Positions 7,218 through 15,104 of a stretch of 30,679 nucleotides of DNA are shown here, one piece after another (position 1 is the first letter of the stretch; every line of letters starts with the position of its first letter). The DNA is taken from the IMG/VR virus record IMGVR_UViG_3300025896_000130, positions 1-30,679 of that record; one strand, 5' to 3'. Position numbers and translations under genes: made by a program. The notes under the pieces were generated by a model. The model was given only the letters and a program-made list of their open reading frames with translations. It was not told where the DNA came from and did no database searches. Source of the DNA: a virus.

Positions 7218-8695
7218 TGGCAAATGAAGTAAAAGAATACGGCTATGAACTACAGAAACTATTTCTGGATTTTATGGTTAGTAATAGAGATTTGGCAGCA
7301 CGATGCCAAAACGTTTTAGATCCTGAACACTTTGATCGTAGATTGCGAAGTGCGGCTGAGTTTATTAAGACGTATGTAATTGAACACGGCAACATTCCGG
7401 ACATTACACAGGTAAAGGCCACAACAAATACTGAGCTTTCACATTTGGAAACGCAAGCAGTTGAACATAGTGCTTGGTTCCTAACAGAGTTTGAAGGCTT
7501 TGCAAGACACAAAGCGTTAGAGAAGGCTATTCTTCAAAGTGCTGACATGTTGGATAAAAGCCAGTATGGCGCAGTTGAAAAGCTGATTAAGGATGCAGTA
7601 CAAGTTGGCTTACCAAAGACATTTGGTACAGATTACTTTGCTGACCCTGCAGGTCGACTTAATGCACTTAAAGATAATAATGGACAGTTGAGCACAGGTT
7701 GGAAGTCACTTGACGATAAACTGTATGGTGGGTTCAACAGGGGTGAGTTGAACATCTTTGCTGGAGCATCTGGTGCAGGCAAGAGTTTGTTCTTACAAAA
7801 CTTAGCACTAAATTGGGCTAGGACAGGATTGAATACAGTTTACTTTTCATTAGAACTATCCGAAGGCCTGTGTGCCATGCGTATGGATGCAATGATATCA
7901 GATACTCCCACTCGTGAAGTTTTTAAGAAACTAGAAGACGTTGACCTTAAGGTACGTATGGCAGGCAAGAAAGCTGGTGTACTACAAATTGTACAGTTGA
8001 CCAACGGCGTCACGCCAAACGACTTGTTATCCTGGGTTCGTGAATTCCAAACACAGCGTAAGATTAAAGTGGATGCCATCTTGGTTGACTACTTGGACTT
8101 GATGATGCCAGCAGGTCAAAAAATCAGTGTAAGCGATATGTTTGTCAAGGACAAGCTAGTAGCGGAAGAATTGCGAAACTTGGTTGTTGGTGAGCAGTTG
8201 TTGTTGGCAACAGCCAGTCAGTTGAATCGTAGTGCTGTTGAAAGTGTAGAATTTGACCATTCAATGATTGCTGGTGGTTTAAGTAAAATTCAAACTGCTG
8301 ATAACGTATTTGGTATTTTCTCTACGCCTACAATGCGTGAACGTTGTATGGTACAGTTACAGTTTATGAAGACTCGTAGTTCAGGCGCAGTTGGCCAAAA
8401 GATTGATTTAAGTTTCAATCCAGACACACTACGCATTAGCGATATGGATGGCGATCAAGCAAGTTTAACCACTAGACCAAATGATGTGTATGACAAGCTA
8501 AAGCGTAATACTATGGGCACGCCAATTGATACAGAAAAGTCTGCATCAACGTCCTGGGAAAAGCCGCAAGCAAAAGAAGGATTTGATTTGTTAAAGCCAA
8601 ATTCAGGAGTGCCCACAACAAAGCCCTTAACCACACCAGTTGCTAGCAATGCCAACAGAGATGCACTAAGGGCTATTGTGAGCCGTGAAATTTAA
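7217..8695 (+). CDS. Replicative DNA helicase (gp41, DnaB-type)
   Basis: 492 residues from the ATG at 7217, which overlaps the preceding TAA. An N-terminal helical domain (1-150) is followed by a RecA-like motor: Walker A GASGAGKS near 183-190, FSLELSEG, Walker B AILVDYLDLM near 283-292, and TASQLNR as sensor. In T4, gp41 is a hexameric helicase at the fork that activates gp61. The C-terminal 80 residues are low-complexity and polar. The stop abuts the convergent stop of the next gene with no spacing. Confidence 0.95.
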   Translation: MANEVKEYGYELQKLFLDFMVSNRDLAARCQNVLDPEHFDRRLRSAAEFIKTYVIEHGNIPDITQVKATTNTELSHLETQAVEHSAWFLTEFEGFARHKALEKAILQSADMLDKSQYGAVEKLIKDAVQVGLPKTFGTDYFADPAGRLNALKDNNGQLSTGWKSLDDKLYGGFNRGELNIFAGASGAGKSLFLQNLALNWARTGLNTVYFSLELSEGLCAMRMDAMISDTPTREVFKKLEDVDLKVRMAGKKAGVLQIVQLTNGVTPNDLLSWVREFQTQRKIKVDAILVDYLDLMMPAGQKISVSDMFVKDKLVAEELRNLVVGEQLLLATASQLNRSAVESVEFDHSMIAGGLSKIQTADNVFGIFSTPTMRERCMVQLQFMKTRSSGAVGQKIDLSFNPDTLRISDMDGDQASLTTRPNDVYDKLKRNTMGTPIDTEKSASTSWEKPQAKEGFDLLKPNSGVPTTKPLTTPVASNANRDALRAIVSREI

Positions 8696-9142
8696 TTACT
8701 TTAACGTGCGATTGTCAACTGGAAGCTCATCAGCTTCTGGTTCTTCAAAATCAGTTGAACTAAGATTTGGACTGTATGAATCACCCTCTGAATTGTCGCC
8801 ACCCTTTTCGTCATTGTAGTCCTTGATATCAGAACGTAAACGAGAAATCAATGAACTATCACTTGCAACAATGTCAGCCATGCTAATGAATGCAGCAGTA
8901 ATGAGTTTTGACTCTGCAAAAGTAATGGGCTGTCCACTTACCATTTTGTTTAAAACTTGCATGAAGCGACTCTGCATGTCGCTACTGACCAATGGACGCA
9001 TGGCAATCTTCAAGCGATTTAGTTCACTATCTGTGATTTCCGGGTCGGGTTCGTGCGTATCATCGCTAGTATTGTATTCGCTGAGCTGTTGTAGCCTATT
9101 GGATAAGTTTCTTAAATCCTGTGCGCTTGGTGAAAGTTGCAT
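8696..9142 (-). CDS. Conserved acidic phage protein, reverse strand
   Basis: 148 residues. The middle (RLKIAMRPLVSSDMQSRFMQVLNKMVSGQPITFAESKLITAAFISMADIV) is helical and probably folded. The last 40 residues are acidic and disordered (EKGGDNSEGDSYSPNL...EEPEADELP). A clear GGAG Shine-Dalgarno lies 8-11 nt before the ATG, and the late promoter at 9165-9170 gives a 17-nt leader. It diverges from the structural cluster. Function unknown. Confidence 0.8.
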   Translation of the reverse strand: MQLSPSAQDLRNLSNRLQQLSEYNTSDDTHEPDPEITDSELNRLKIAMRPLVSSDMQSRFMQVLNKMVSGQPITFAESKLITAAFISMADIVASDSSLISRLRSDIKDYNDEKGGDNSEGDSYSPNLSSTDFEEPEADELPVDNRTLK

Positions 9143-9164
9143 TTTCAGTGTCTCCTATTAATTC

Positions 9165-9178
9165 TATTTAGCTAAATA
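9165..9178. promoter_or_regulatory. Palindromic back-to-back late promoters
   Basis: The perfect 14-bp palindrome TATTTAGCTAAATA contains a TAAATA late core on each strand. Reverse: +1 near 9159, with a 17-nt leader carrying a Shine-Dalgarno. Forward: +1 near 9184, 3 nt before the ATG at 9187, with no ribosome site. Confidence 0.75.
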
Positions 9179-9186
9179 TACTAATC

Positions 9187-9438
9187 ATGCGTAAACAAAC
9201 TCGTAGCATCCTAGAAGAAATTACAGGCCTAGTACCTAAACAAGACAAGCACTTGCTTATTGAGGGACTGGCAACACAGGCCATTGCCCGTGTTATTAAT
9301 CTAGTTGAAATTATACAAACTAACTATCCACCGCACCAAGCCGAAGAACTTGTGCGTCGATTGCAATTGGCCATTAAAAATGGCGACCCTGCTAAGTTTG
9401 CCCGAGGAGTAAGAGCAATTAAGGAAAATGAACAATGA
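9187..9438 (+). CDS. Small conserved late protein
   Basis: 83 residues, helical, beginning MRKQTRSILEEITGLVPKQDKHLLIEGLATQAI and ending in a basic segment (FARGVRAIKENEQ). It is the first gene of the forward late cluster and its stop overlaps the next start (ATGA). Short proteins of this kind lie at the start of virion gene runs in T4-like aquatic phages. It could be a head or core component, but no motif confirms that. Confidence 0.75.
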   Translation: MRKQTRSILEEITGLVPKQDKHLLIEGLATQAIARVINLVEIIQTNYPPHQAEELVRRLQLAIKNGDPAKFARGVRAIKENEQ

Positions 9439-10652
9439 AAGTAAATGACCTACAGCGTCAACTTGACGAAGGATTTTTAGACAATTTAGTTTCTAAAGTA
9501 CAAAGCATGGCTGGGGGCGATGGGCCAACTGGTATCATTCGTGCTTTACGTGGCAGCAATGCTGCCTTGCGTAAATTTGCAGATGCCATCACAAATGCTA
9601 CACGTCCGCGTGTTATGCAACGTGTAGGGAATCAGCTAGAGCAAATTAATGCAGGTACAGCACCACTTCCAGTAAAAATGATATATCAGCAAGCACTTGC
9701 TGCCGCTGAAAAAATTGCAGCCGCTGACCAAATGCAAGTTGAAATTGCACAAGTTGCCCCGACTATTAAATCCAATCGTGTAGATATTGAACGATTGGTT
9801 CTTACTAGCAACCTAGGTGACAACAACGAAATCAAATTACTGTTTGATGCCATCCTTGGCGGAACTGGATCAGCTTCAATTGGCATGGAGGTTGAACCGG
9901 CCATTGCTGCAATTTCAATGATCGTAGCAGCTACAGTTATTTTTATTCAAACTCAGCAAGAAGACAGTGGAAATGTAGAAGTAGATGAAAATGCACTTGA
10001 AGCTTTTAACGCAGCCGGTGTTGCACTTGATAGAGTTTTATTTTCGCAGGACAGTCCTGAGTTAAAGACTTTAAATCCAAATCCAAAATTAGCTCAAAAC
10101 TTAGAATTACTAGCTGCCGTTAATATGACGACTGGTCCAAACGCTATTCAAAAGAAGTATTTGAATATTACCACCGAGCAGATGCAAGCAATTGCAGCCA
10201 GTCCACCACAGTTGGTAAACCCACAAGCACTATCTAGATTATTATCTAGTCATGCACCAGACGTTGATCCGGCTGCATTGACGGCAGTGGTTGCAAAGGC
10301 AGAAACTTTAATACAAGCACTGTTTACTACATGGTTACAGATTGCAGTTACCCAACAGCCACCAAGAGCCAATGCATTTGAGATTTACAAAAAATGGGCT
10401 ATAAATGCAATGAATACAGCCAGAGACATGAACTTTGCACAACCAGATGCTACTCCAGATACAGCAGGTAAAGAAATCCCACCTGCTGGCGAAGAGATTC
10501 CGTTAGCCGGCGAAGAGATTCCACCGGGTGGCGTAGCACCAGATATTGCGTCAATTGTTGATGCAGCAAAAAAATTGAGCGCGAGCGATAAAACAAAACT
10601 CACTGGCCAATTACTAAGTGTACTTGGTGGCGGTGGGGCAAGTCGAGTATAA
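9435..10652 (+). CDS. Late protein, probably virion or head-associated
   Basis: 405 residues. The N-terminus LQRQLDEGFLDNLVSKVQSMAGGDGPTG resembles the start of other phage virion-associated proteins. The bulk is Ala/Gln-rich helix, with a possible membrane-like segment AIAAISMIVAATVIFIQ near 155-171. Near residues 344-364 there are three tandem AG(K/E)EIP repeats, then a helical end. The start overlaps the preceding gene. A coat, scaffold or internal protein is possible. Confidence 0.7.
   Translation: MKVNDLQRQLDEGFLDNLVSKVQSMAGGDGPTGIIRALRGSNAALRKFADAITNATRPRVMQRVGNQLEQINAGTAPLPVKMIYQQALAAAEKIAAADQMQVEIAQVAPTIKSNRVDIERLVLTSNLGDNNEIKLLFDAILGGTGSASIGMEVEPAIAAISMIVAATVIFIQTQQEDSGNVEVDENALEAFNAAGVALDRVLFSQDSPELKTLNPNPKLAQNLELLAAVNMTTGPNAIQKKYLNITTEQMQAIAASPPQLVNPQALSRLLSSHAPDVDPAALTAVVAKAETLIQALFTTWLQIAVTQQPPRANAFEIYKKWAINAMNTARDMNFAQPDATPDTAGKEIPPAGEEIPLAGEEIPPGGVAPDIASIVDAAKKLSASDKTKLTGQLLSVLGGGGASRV
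10464..10526 (+). repeat. Three tandem 21-bp repeats inside a late gene
   Basis: Units at 10464, 10485 and 10506 encode AGKEIPP, AGEEIPL and AGEEIPP. They form a flexible proline/acidic linker that can change length by slippage. Confidence 0.85.
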
Positions 10653-10653
10653 T

Positions 10654-11844
10654 ATGAAAATATTTGAAGTAACACAAAATCACAAGCGCAAGCTGAACGA
10701 AGCTAAGGCCCGCATTGACCATCCTGAGGATATCATGTTTGATGAAAACGGGATCGAAGGTGCGCAACGTGCATTGTCTGCACTAATGCATGCTGCCGAC
10801 TCGCACCACGAAACAACAACAATCAAATGGGATGGTAGTCCAGCAGTTATATTTGGCTGGATTGATAAAGGAACATTCATTGTAACAGACAAGGCTGGTA
10901 TTGGCGCCAAGAAATACGATGGTCGTCCTGCCAGTGCTGAACAAGTATCTGCAATGATTTACAATCGTCGTCCAGAGCAAGCTGGCCGTGCCGAGTATGC
11001 CGCACATTTTGGTGGCATGTACGATTTGCTAAAACGGGCTACCCCTGCCAAGCTAGTGGGCAAGATGTTTCAAGGCGATATGCTTTGGATGAAGGCACAG
11101 GATTTGACCATTGACGATTCAAATGTAAACTTTAGTCCAAACAAAATACCATACCACATTGATAAAAATAGTGAAATTGGTAAAAAGATTGTTAAAAGCC
11201 GTGCTGGTATTGCAGTACATGGTGTATACGATTCTGCTGACGAAGCCGCTTCTGCTACGGCAGAACCAACTCCAGTATCTCCGGATGCAGTTGGCATTAA
11301 ATCTGTTCCTGGACTAGTTGTATTTGGACCATCTACTAACTTAACACAAGAACACACAGTTAAATTGCCTGCTGCAGATATTAAGAAAGTACAAGCACTT
11401 ATTAATAGTCCAGCCGCAGCCAAGATTGACGATATGTTGGACCCGTTTACAATTGGCACATTAAAAATTTCAAACTTACCAGACGTATTCAAGAGCTTTA
11501 TTAACTTTAACGCACGTAGTGGTCAAGAGATTACAAATGGTAAAGCAGTTGCCAATGAATTTATGGCTTGGTTAAAAGGCCCAAGTGGCCTAACAGCAAG
11601 TAAACAAGCCAACGTAGAAGCACACATTAATCAGTTCAAGCAAGCGTTTCAAACAGCCTGGGATATAGTTGCTGGTATTACTGTTATCAAGCACAAAATT
11701 AAAGATCAGTTGGATAAACATGTTGGTGCAGATACCAGTAGCTTACAAACAGGGTCGGGACACGAAGGCTTTGTTTCTGCTACACCACATGGCAAGATTA
11801 AATTAGTTAATCGTCCAGAGTTTATGAAAGACAAGGTCAAATAA
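10654..11844 (+). CDS. Late protein with nucleotidyltransferase/ligase-like motifs
   Basis: 396 residues from the ATG at 10654; upstream in-frame codons lie inside the previous gene. TTTIKWDGSPAVIFG (K58-W-D60-G61) fits motif I (KxDG) of covalent nucleotidyltransferases (DNA/RNA ligases, capping enzymes). FQGDMLW (139-145) could be motif III, and at the extreme C-terminus HEGFV (370-374) and KIKLV (381-385) fit motifs IV and V. About 220 residues separate III and IV, longer than usual, and no OB-fold follows. It resembles a phage family of unknown function (DUF6267-type, from memory). Its place in a late morphogenesis cluster is unexpected for a ligase. Confidence 0.65.
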   Translation: MKIFEVTQNHKRKLNEAKARIDHPEDIMFDENGIEGAQRALSALMHAADSHHETTTIKWDGSPAVIFGWIDKGTFIVTDKAGIGAKKYDGRPASAEQVSAMIYNRRPEQAGRAEYAAHFGGMYDLLKRATPAKLVGKMFQGDMLWMKAQDLTIDDSNVNFSPNKIPYHIDKNSEIGKKIVKSRAGIAVHGVYDSADEAASATAEPTPVSPDAVGIKSVPGLVVFGPSTNLTQEHTVKLPAADIKKVQALINSPAAAKIDDMLDPFTIGTLKISNLPDVFKSFINFNARSGQEITNGKAVANEFMAWLKGPSGLTASKQANVEAHINQFKQAFQTAWDIVAGITVIKHKIKDQLDKHVGADTSSLQTGSGHEGFVSATPHGKIKLVNRPEFMKDKVK

Positions 11845-11845
11845 A

Positions 11846-12622
11846 ATGGAAGATATACAAGACAGCAGCTTTAGTTTTATACTAGAGAATTGCAATGAGA
11901 GCAAGATGTTTCGTAATAATTATCTTGGTCAGTTGACTCTACGAGACACAGTTGATAGTGTGTTTTTAAACATGCTGACTCTTTATATGTTAAGCAAGGA
12001 ATTTGAAACAGCACCCTTTGCCAAAGACTATGCACAACGTACTTTAGCATTTGGTAATTTCACAGCACCAAGAATTTCAGGCACAGACTTGTATCAGGGC
12101 TTGCATATCTTATTAAATCCAACCAGTGTCACAGCGAAACAGCTAAAAGCACATGATCAGAACTTAGTACTAGCCAAACAACTTCGAACCAACGCTAAAT
12201 TAGTAAAGCAGTTCCTGAGTGGAATTGTCAATGGCACATTAGATAGAGTAACAGCTATTCGACTAATGTACAGATTGGAAGGCCAAATGGATATTGATGT
12301 TAGTAATTACAAAAGTTTGCGCAGGCTAATCACTGATTGGGAAAATCTTTCAACCCAACAACGAGAACTATGCGCAACTAGATTACTACAGTACTATCGC
12401 ATACGTGGTAAGCGTAGCGAGTTGCTGCCAGTATTAGATGTGCTTACTAGAAACAAAGGTTACGAAATAACAGGTGCCGCTGATGCGGAACTTGCCGCCC
12501 TGGGCGCTGGCACCATTGCTGGTTCACGTTCCAGTGATAGCTTTTTAAAGAGTATTGCCAAGGTTGGCGGCGCAGGCCTGGCAGGGTATGCACTTGGTCG
12601 TGCAATACATTCAGTAAAATAA
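11846..12622 (+). CDS. Late protein of unknown function
   Basis: 258 residues, mostly helical, starting 1 nt after the preceding stop. It has many basic/aromatic helices (LLQYYRIRGKRSELLPVLDVLTRNKG). The C-terminal 35 residues are Gly/Ala-rich and hydrophobic (AALGAGTIAGS...KVGGAGLAGYALGRAI), resembling a glycine-zipper membrane or packing segment. It probably belongs to virion assembly by context. The stop overlaps the next start (TAATG). Confidence 0.7.
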   Translation: MEDIQDSSFSFILENCNESKMFRNNYLGQLTLRDTVDSVFLNMLTLYMLSKEFETAPFAKDYAQRTLAFGNFTAPRISGTDLYQGLHILLNPTSVTAKQLKAHDQNLVLAKQLRTNAKLVKQFLSGIVNGTLDRVTAIRLMYRLEGQMDIDVSNYKSLRRLITDWENLSTQQRELCATRLLQYYRIRGKRSELLPVLDVLTRNKGYEITGAADAELAALGAGTIAGSRSSDSFLKSIAKVGGAGLAGYALGRAIHSVK

Positions 12623-13050
12623 TGCAAATACGCGAAGACAAAAAATCCTGGATGATACCCGGAGCACACATGGGTTCAGATCCAGAATTCTTCACAGTGT
12701 GGACTCTGTATGACATTGGTCCTTCTTGTAATGATAGCCGCAGTAATCTTGCTACTATAATGAATATTATTGCCAGTCGTGGTCAGCCACTACTAGCCGG
12801 AGTTGATTGCATTGAACAACAAGATGTCACTGATGGTCTGTTTGGCACAAACTTCATTGGTGCGCACCGTGTCTGGTGCCTGAAGTGGATTGCTGAGCGA
12901 ATTGGACAAATGACTGAAGAAACATTGACCACTGATTCAGCAGGAAGTACAGCAATTACTGGTCTCAATGAAACAGCAGTTCTAGATGGCAGGATCGTTA
13001 CTGCAGGACCAGACACAAATACGTTTTACATACGACACGATTCTTTCTGA
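12622..13050 (+). CDS. Late protein of unknown function
   Basis: 142 residues, coupled to the preceding gene by TAATG. The sequence alternates polar and beta segments and has cysteines at DIGPSCNDS, GVDCIEQQ and RVWCLKW. No motif is recognised. A late promoter follows it at 13056, so it ends the upstream cluster. Confidence 0.7.
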   Translation: MQIREDKKSWMIPGAHMGSDPEFFTVWTLYDIGPSCNDSRSNLATIMNIIASRGQPLLAGVDCIEQQDVTDGLFGTNFIGAHRVWCLKWIAERIGQMTEETLTTDSAGSTAITGLNETAVLDGRIVTAGPDTNTFYIRHDSF

Positions 13051-13055
13051 TCTGC

Positions 13056-13061
13056 TAAATA
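13056..13061 (+). promoter_or_regulatory. Late promoter with a long leader (CTAAATA)
   Basis: TAAATA with predicted +1 near 13067 gives about 100 nt of leader before the ATG at 13169. The leader contains the perfect palindrome TAGACTGGAGTCTA (13124-13137) and a T7 run. Confidence 0.6.
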
Positions 13062-13168
13062 TAACTGTATAATAATTTATACAATAACTCATCTAGGCTC
13101 ACTTTAACTCACTGCTTTACCTTTAGACTGGAGTCTAATAGGAAGTTTTTTTACGGAATTTAGCTCAG

Positions 13169-13465
13169 ATGGCAAACGATAGACCAATTACCGAACTTAC
13201 CAGCTTAGAGCTACACGTAGAATTGTGTGCCGAGCGTTATAAGCGTTTAGAAGAAAAAATTGGAGCAGTAGAAGACTCCTTGGATCGCATCCACAATGAT
13301 TTTTCATCCTTTAAAACAGATAATTCAAAAAACATGAGCGAAATTAAAAACATGTTAAGTAATGCCAAAGATGAAAAGTTTAAAATCATGGTTTCAGCCA
13401 CTGCAACAGTAATTGTAGGATTGCTGGCAATGCTAGGTTATGTGATTACACATCTAGCAAAATAA
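13169..13465 (+). CDS. Small coiled-coil protein with a C-terminal membrane helix
   Basis: 98 residues. Residues about 15-70 (ERYKRLEEKIGAVEDSLDRIHNDFSSF) form a coiled coil. Residues about 74-96 (KIMVSATATVIVGLLAMLGYVITHLAK) are one membrane helix. This layout resembles XhlA-type holin-associated proteins, so a lysis role is possible, but there is no diagnostic motif. The ATG is preceded by a stretch that looks like a tRNA 5' end. Alternatives include a membrane anchor for head assembly. Confidence 0.75.
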   Translation: MANDRPITELTSLELHVELCAERYKRLEEKIGAVEDSLDRIHNDFSSFKTDNSKNMSEIKNMLSNAKDEKFKIMVSATATVIVGLLAMLGYVITHLAK

Positions 13466-13466
13466 A

Positions 13467-13742
13467 ATGCAAATAGTTGTTGAAACCAAAGTAGTATGGG
13501 CCCGTTCCGGCAAGCGAATTAAACGTAAAGTTCGCTGTACAGTAGGCTTAAAAAAAGGTAGAGTAGTCAGTTCAGCTAGCACTTGTAGCAAACGGATTGA
13601 TATTAAAAAACGTATTAGATTTAATCGTTTAAAAGCCAAATTCAAAAAGAGATTCATTGCCAGAGCCCGCAGAACCAAAAAGTTCAACCAGGTCAGTAGA
13701 CGTGTGGCTAGAATGAACAAAATGAGCAAGCCAAAACACTAA
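13467..13742 (+). CDS. Very basic small protein, probably nucleic-acid binding
   Basis: 91 residues with about one third Lys/Arg. Starts MQIVVETKVVWARSGKRIKRKVRC and has a second cysteine at STCSKR; the two may form a metal or disulfide site. The rest is a string of basic clusters (KKRIRFNRLKAKFKKRF). Similar tiny basic proteins occur in virion gene clusters of T4-like aquatic phages and may bind packaged DNA. It follows the membrane protein by 1 nt. Confidence 0.8.
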   Translation: MQIVVETKVVWARSGKRIKRKVRCTVGLKKGRVVSSASTCSKRIDIKKRIRFNRLKAKFKKRFIARARRTKKFNQVSRRVARMNKMSKPKH

Positions 13743-13745
13743 ATA
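13740..13745 (+). promoter_or_regulatory. Late promoter with a short leader
   Basis: TAAATA, overlapping the preceding stop. The predicted +1 of 13751 leaves a 12-nt leader containing GGAG, so this late gene uses a normal ribosome site. Confidence 0.7.
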
Positions 13746-13762
13746 AAGTATCGGAGACCATT

Positions 13763-14392
13763 ATGAAATTTAATGATATTACAACAACAACAACCCCAGC
13801 ACAAGCAGCTCGACGTGCCTTGCGTAAGGAAAGTATTGACATCAAGCCATTAGGCGGTCGTTTATTACGTGAGCAGTTAGAGCGTGTGCAATCAGAGATT
13901 GATACATTAGCCAGCCGCGGTGGCGCAGAATATACTCGTGCAATTTTGCAACGTGAAGTGTATGAAGAAATGGCTGATATCGACCCAGTTCTATTTGAAG
14001 CTGAATTAGATGATGCAGATTTGGATCAAGCAGAAGTTATCATTGCTGCTCGTTCAATGAACAAAGAATTTCAAGGCATGATCGAGGATGTAGCAGACAT
14101 GCTAGGTAAAGACATGATTACCTTGGTTGATCAAATCAAAGCTCGCTTTGGTGATGCAACTGGTGAACAATATGTACAAACAGTCAAAGGTGCGTTAGAA
14201 GAAGCAATCAACATGTTGATGCAAACTAAAGATACACTTGATGCTGCCATTACCAGTTTAACTGCACCAGGCGATGCACTACCAGCTGCTTTACCAGGTG
14301 AAGAAACGCCAGGAGAATCTCCAATTTTTCCAAGTAGCGCAGGCCCAGAAGAAGAGCCAACTGGCCGGGAGATGAAGAGTGATATTGCTTGA
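13763..14392 (+). CDS. Acidic late protein, possibly head core/scaffold
   Basis: 209 residues. The N-terminus is basic (QAARRALRKESIDIKPLGGRLLREQLERV); the centre is acidic helix (LFEAELDDADLDQAEVII, EFQGMIEDVADMLGKDM). The last 45 residues are Pro/Glu-rich (ALPGEETPGESP...GPEEEPTG). Composition and late promoter with Shine-Dalgarno fit an abundant morphogenesis protein such as a core component. No family is assigned. The end overlaps the next start. Confidence 0.7.
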   Translation: MKFNDITTTTTPAQAARRALRKESIDIKPLGGRLLREQLERVQSEIDTLASRGGAEYTRAILQREVYEEMADIDPVLFEAELDDADLDQAEVIIAARSMNKEFQGMIEDVADMLGKDMITLVDQIKARFGDATGEQYVQTVKGALEEAINMLMQTKDTLDAAITSLTAPGDALPAALPGEETPGESPIFPSSAGPEEEPTGREMKSDIA

Positions 14393-14720
14393 GCTATCTA
14401 GTGTAGATCAAAGTTTTGCCAATGCTGTTAAAATGCTCTTGATTAAGAGTCAAAATGATGGCGTAGCAACCTTGCCTATGCAAGACCTAGTGCAACGTCT
14501 TAATCGTATGGGATTCAGTGCGTCAAATCAAATTGATGCTATCCGCGGTTTAATTGCAACATTCAAGGCAAAAAACAACGACCTAGTTGCTGATGTAAGC
14601 AATGATAAAATTATGATGACCACTGTGCCATCAGCTGACACAGTTGATCAAGCAGAGCAAAATAAAGAAATTGTCAGCAAAGACGCCACAGCACAAGCAC
14701 GTAAGGATTTAGGATTATGA
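14379..14720 (+). CDS. Small late protein of unknown function
   Basis: 113 residues from a GTG at 14379 with GGGAG about 8 nt upstream; TTG at 14385 is an alternative. A helical region (FANAVKMLLIKSQNDGVATLPMQDLVQRLNRMGF) resembles a small winged or helical DNA-binding fold, but this is weak. The C-terminus is disordered. It overlaps both neighbours. Confidence 0.7.
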   Translation: MILLELSSVDQSFANAVKMLLIKSQNDGVATLPMQDLVQRLNRMGFSASNQIDAIRGLIATFKAKNNDLVADVSNDKIMMTTVPSADTVDQAEQNKEIVSKDATAQARKDLGL

Positions 14721-15064
14721 GCCGCGTAATGTTAACTGCATCAGAAGCACGACTAAAGTCACTCCAGGACATTTTTGTCTTGCGAGAGATCCGTGACCTA
14801 GAAGAAGAAATCCTGCTGGCGGCTGCTGAAGGCGCTGTTGAGGTTGTAGTATCTACAACAAGCACAATGGCAAAGAATCCAACTGACACAGGTTATGCCT
14901 TGGCAACAGAATACTATAATACCTGGACCGGTGTCAACGATAGTAGACAGTATCGTCTCCAAATGGCAAAAGTGATCCAGTACTTTTCAGATCTGGGCTA
15001 CACTATTGAACGCCAAATAAATTCCACAAGCCAGACCACTTTCCAGTGGGTAATTGCCTGGTAA
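14717..15064 (+). CDS. Small late protein of unknown function
   Basis: 115 residues, start overlapping the previous stop (ATGA). A helical N-terminus (SEARLKSLQDIFVLREIRDLEEEILLAAAEG) precedes a beta/aromatic C-terminal half ending in FQWVIAW. Last gene of the late run before the exonuclease promoter. Confidence 0.75.
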   Translation: MSRVMLTASEARLKSLQDIFVLREIRDLEEEILLAAAEGAVEVVVSTTSTMAKNPTDTGYALATEYYNTWTGVNDSRQYRLQMAKVIQYFSDLGYTIERQINSTSQTTFQWVIAW

Positions 15065-15067
15065 TCA

Positions 15068-15096
15068 TTGACTTATATTACACTAGCGTGTATAAT
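15068..15096 (+). promoter_or_regulatory. Sigma70 promoter of the exonuclease gene, leaderless
   Basis: TTGACT (15068-15073), 17 bp and TATAAT (15091-15096). Predicted +1 is 15103, two bases before the ATG at 15105. Confidence 0.85.
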
Positions 15097-15104
15097 AAGT
15101 TATA

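Noticed and set aside
10648-10653. TATAAT just before the ATG at 10654 as a promoter
   Set aside because: It would start transcription inside the gene, and there is no -35; it is part of the preceding stop region.
11838-11843. CAAATA before the ATG at 11846 as a late promoter
   Set aside because: Weak match, and predicted +1 falls inside the gene; the gene directly follows its neighbour in an operon.
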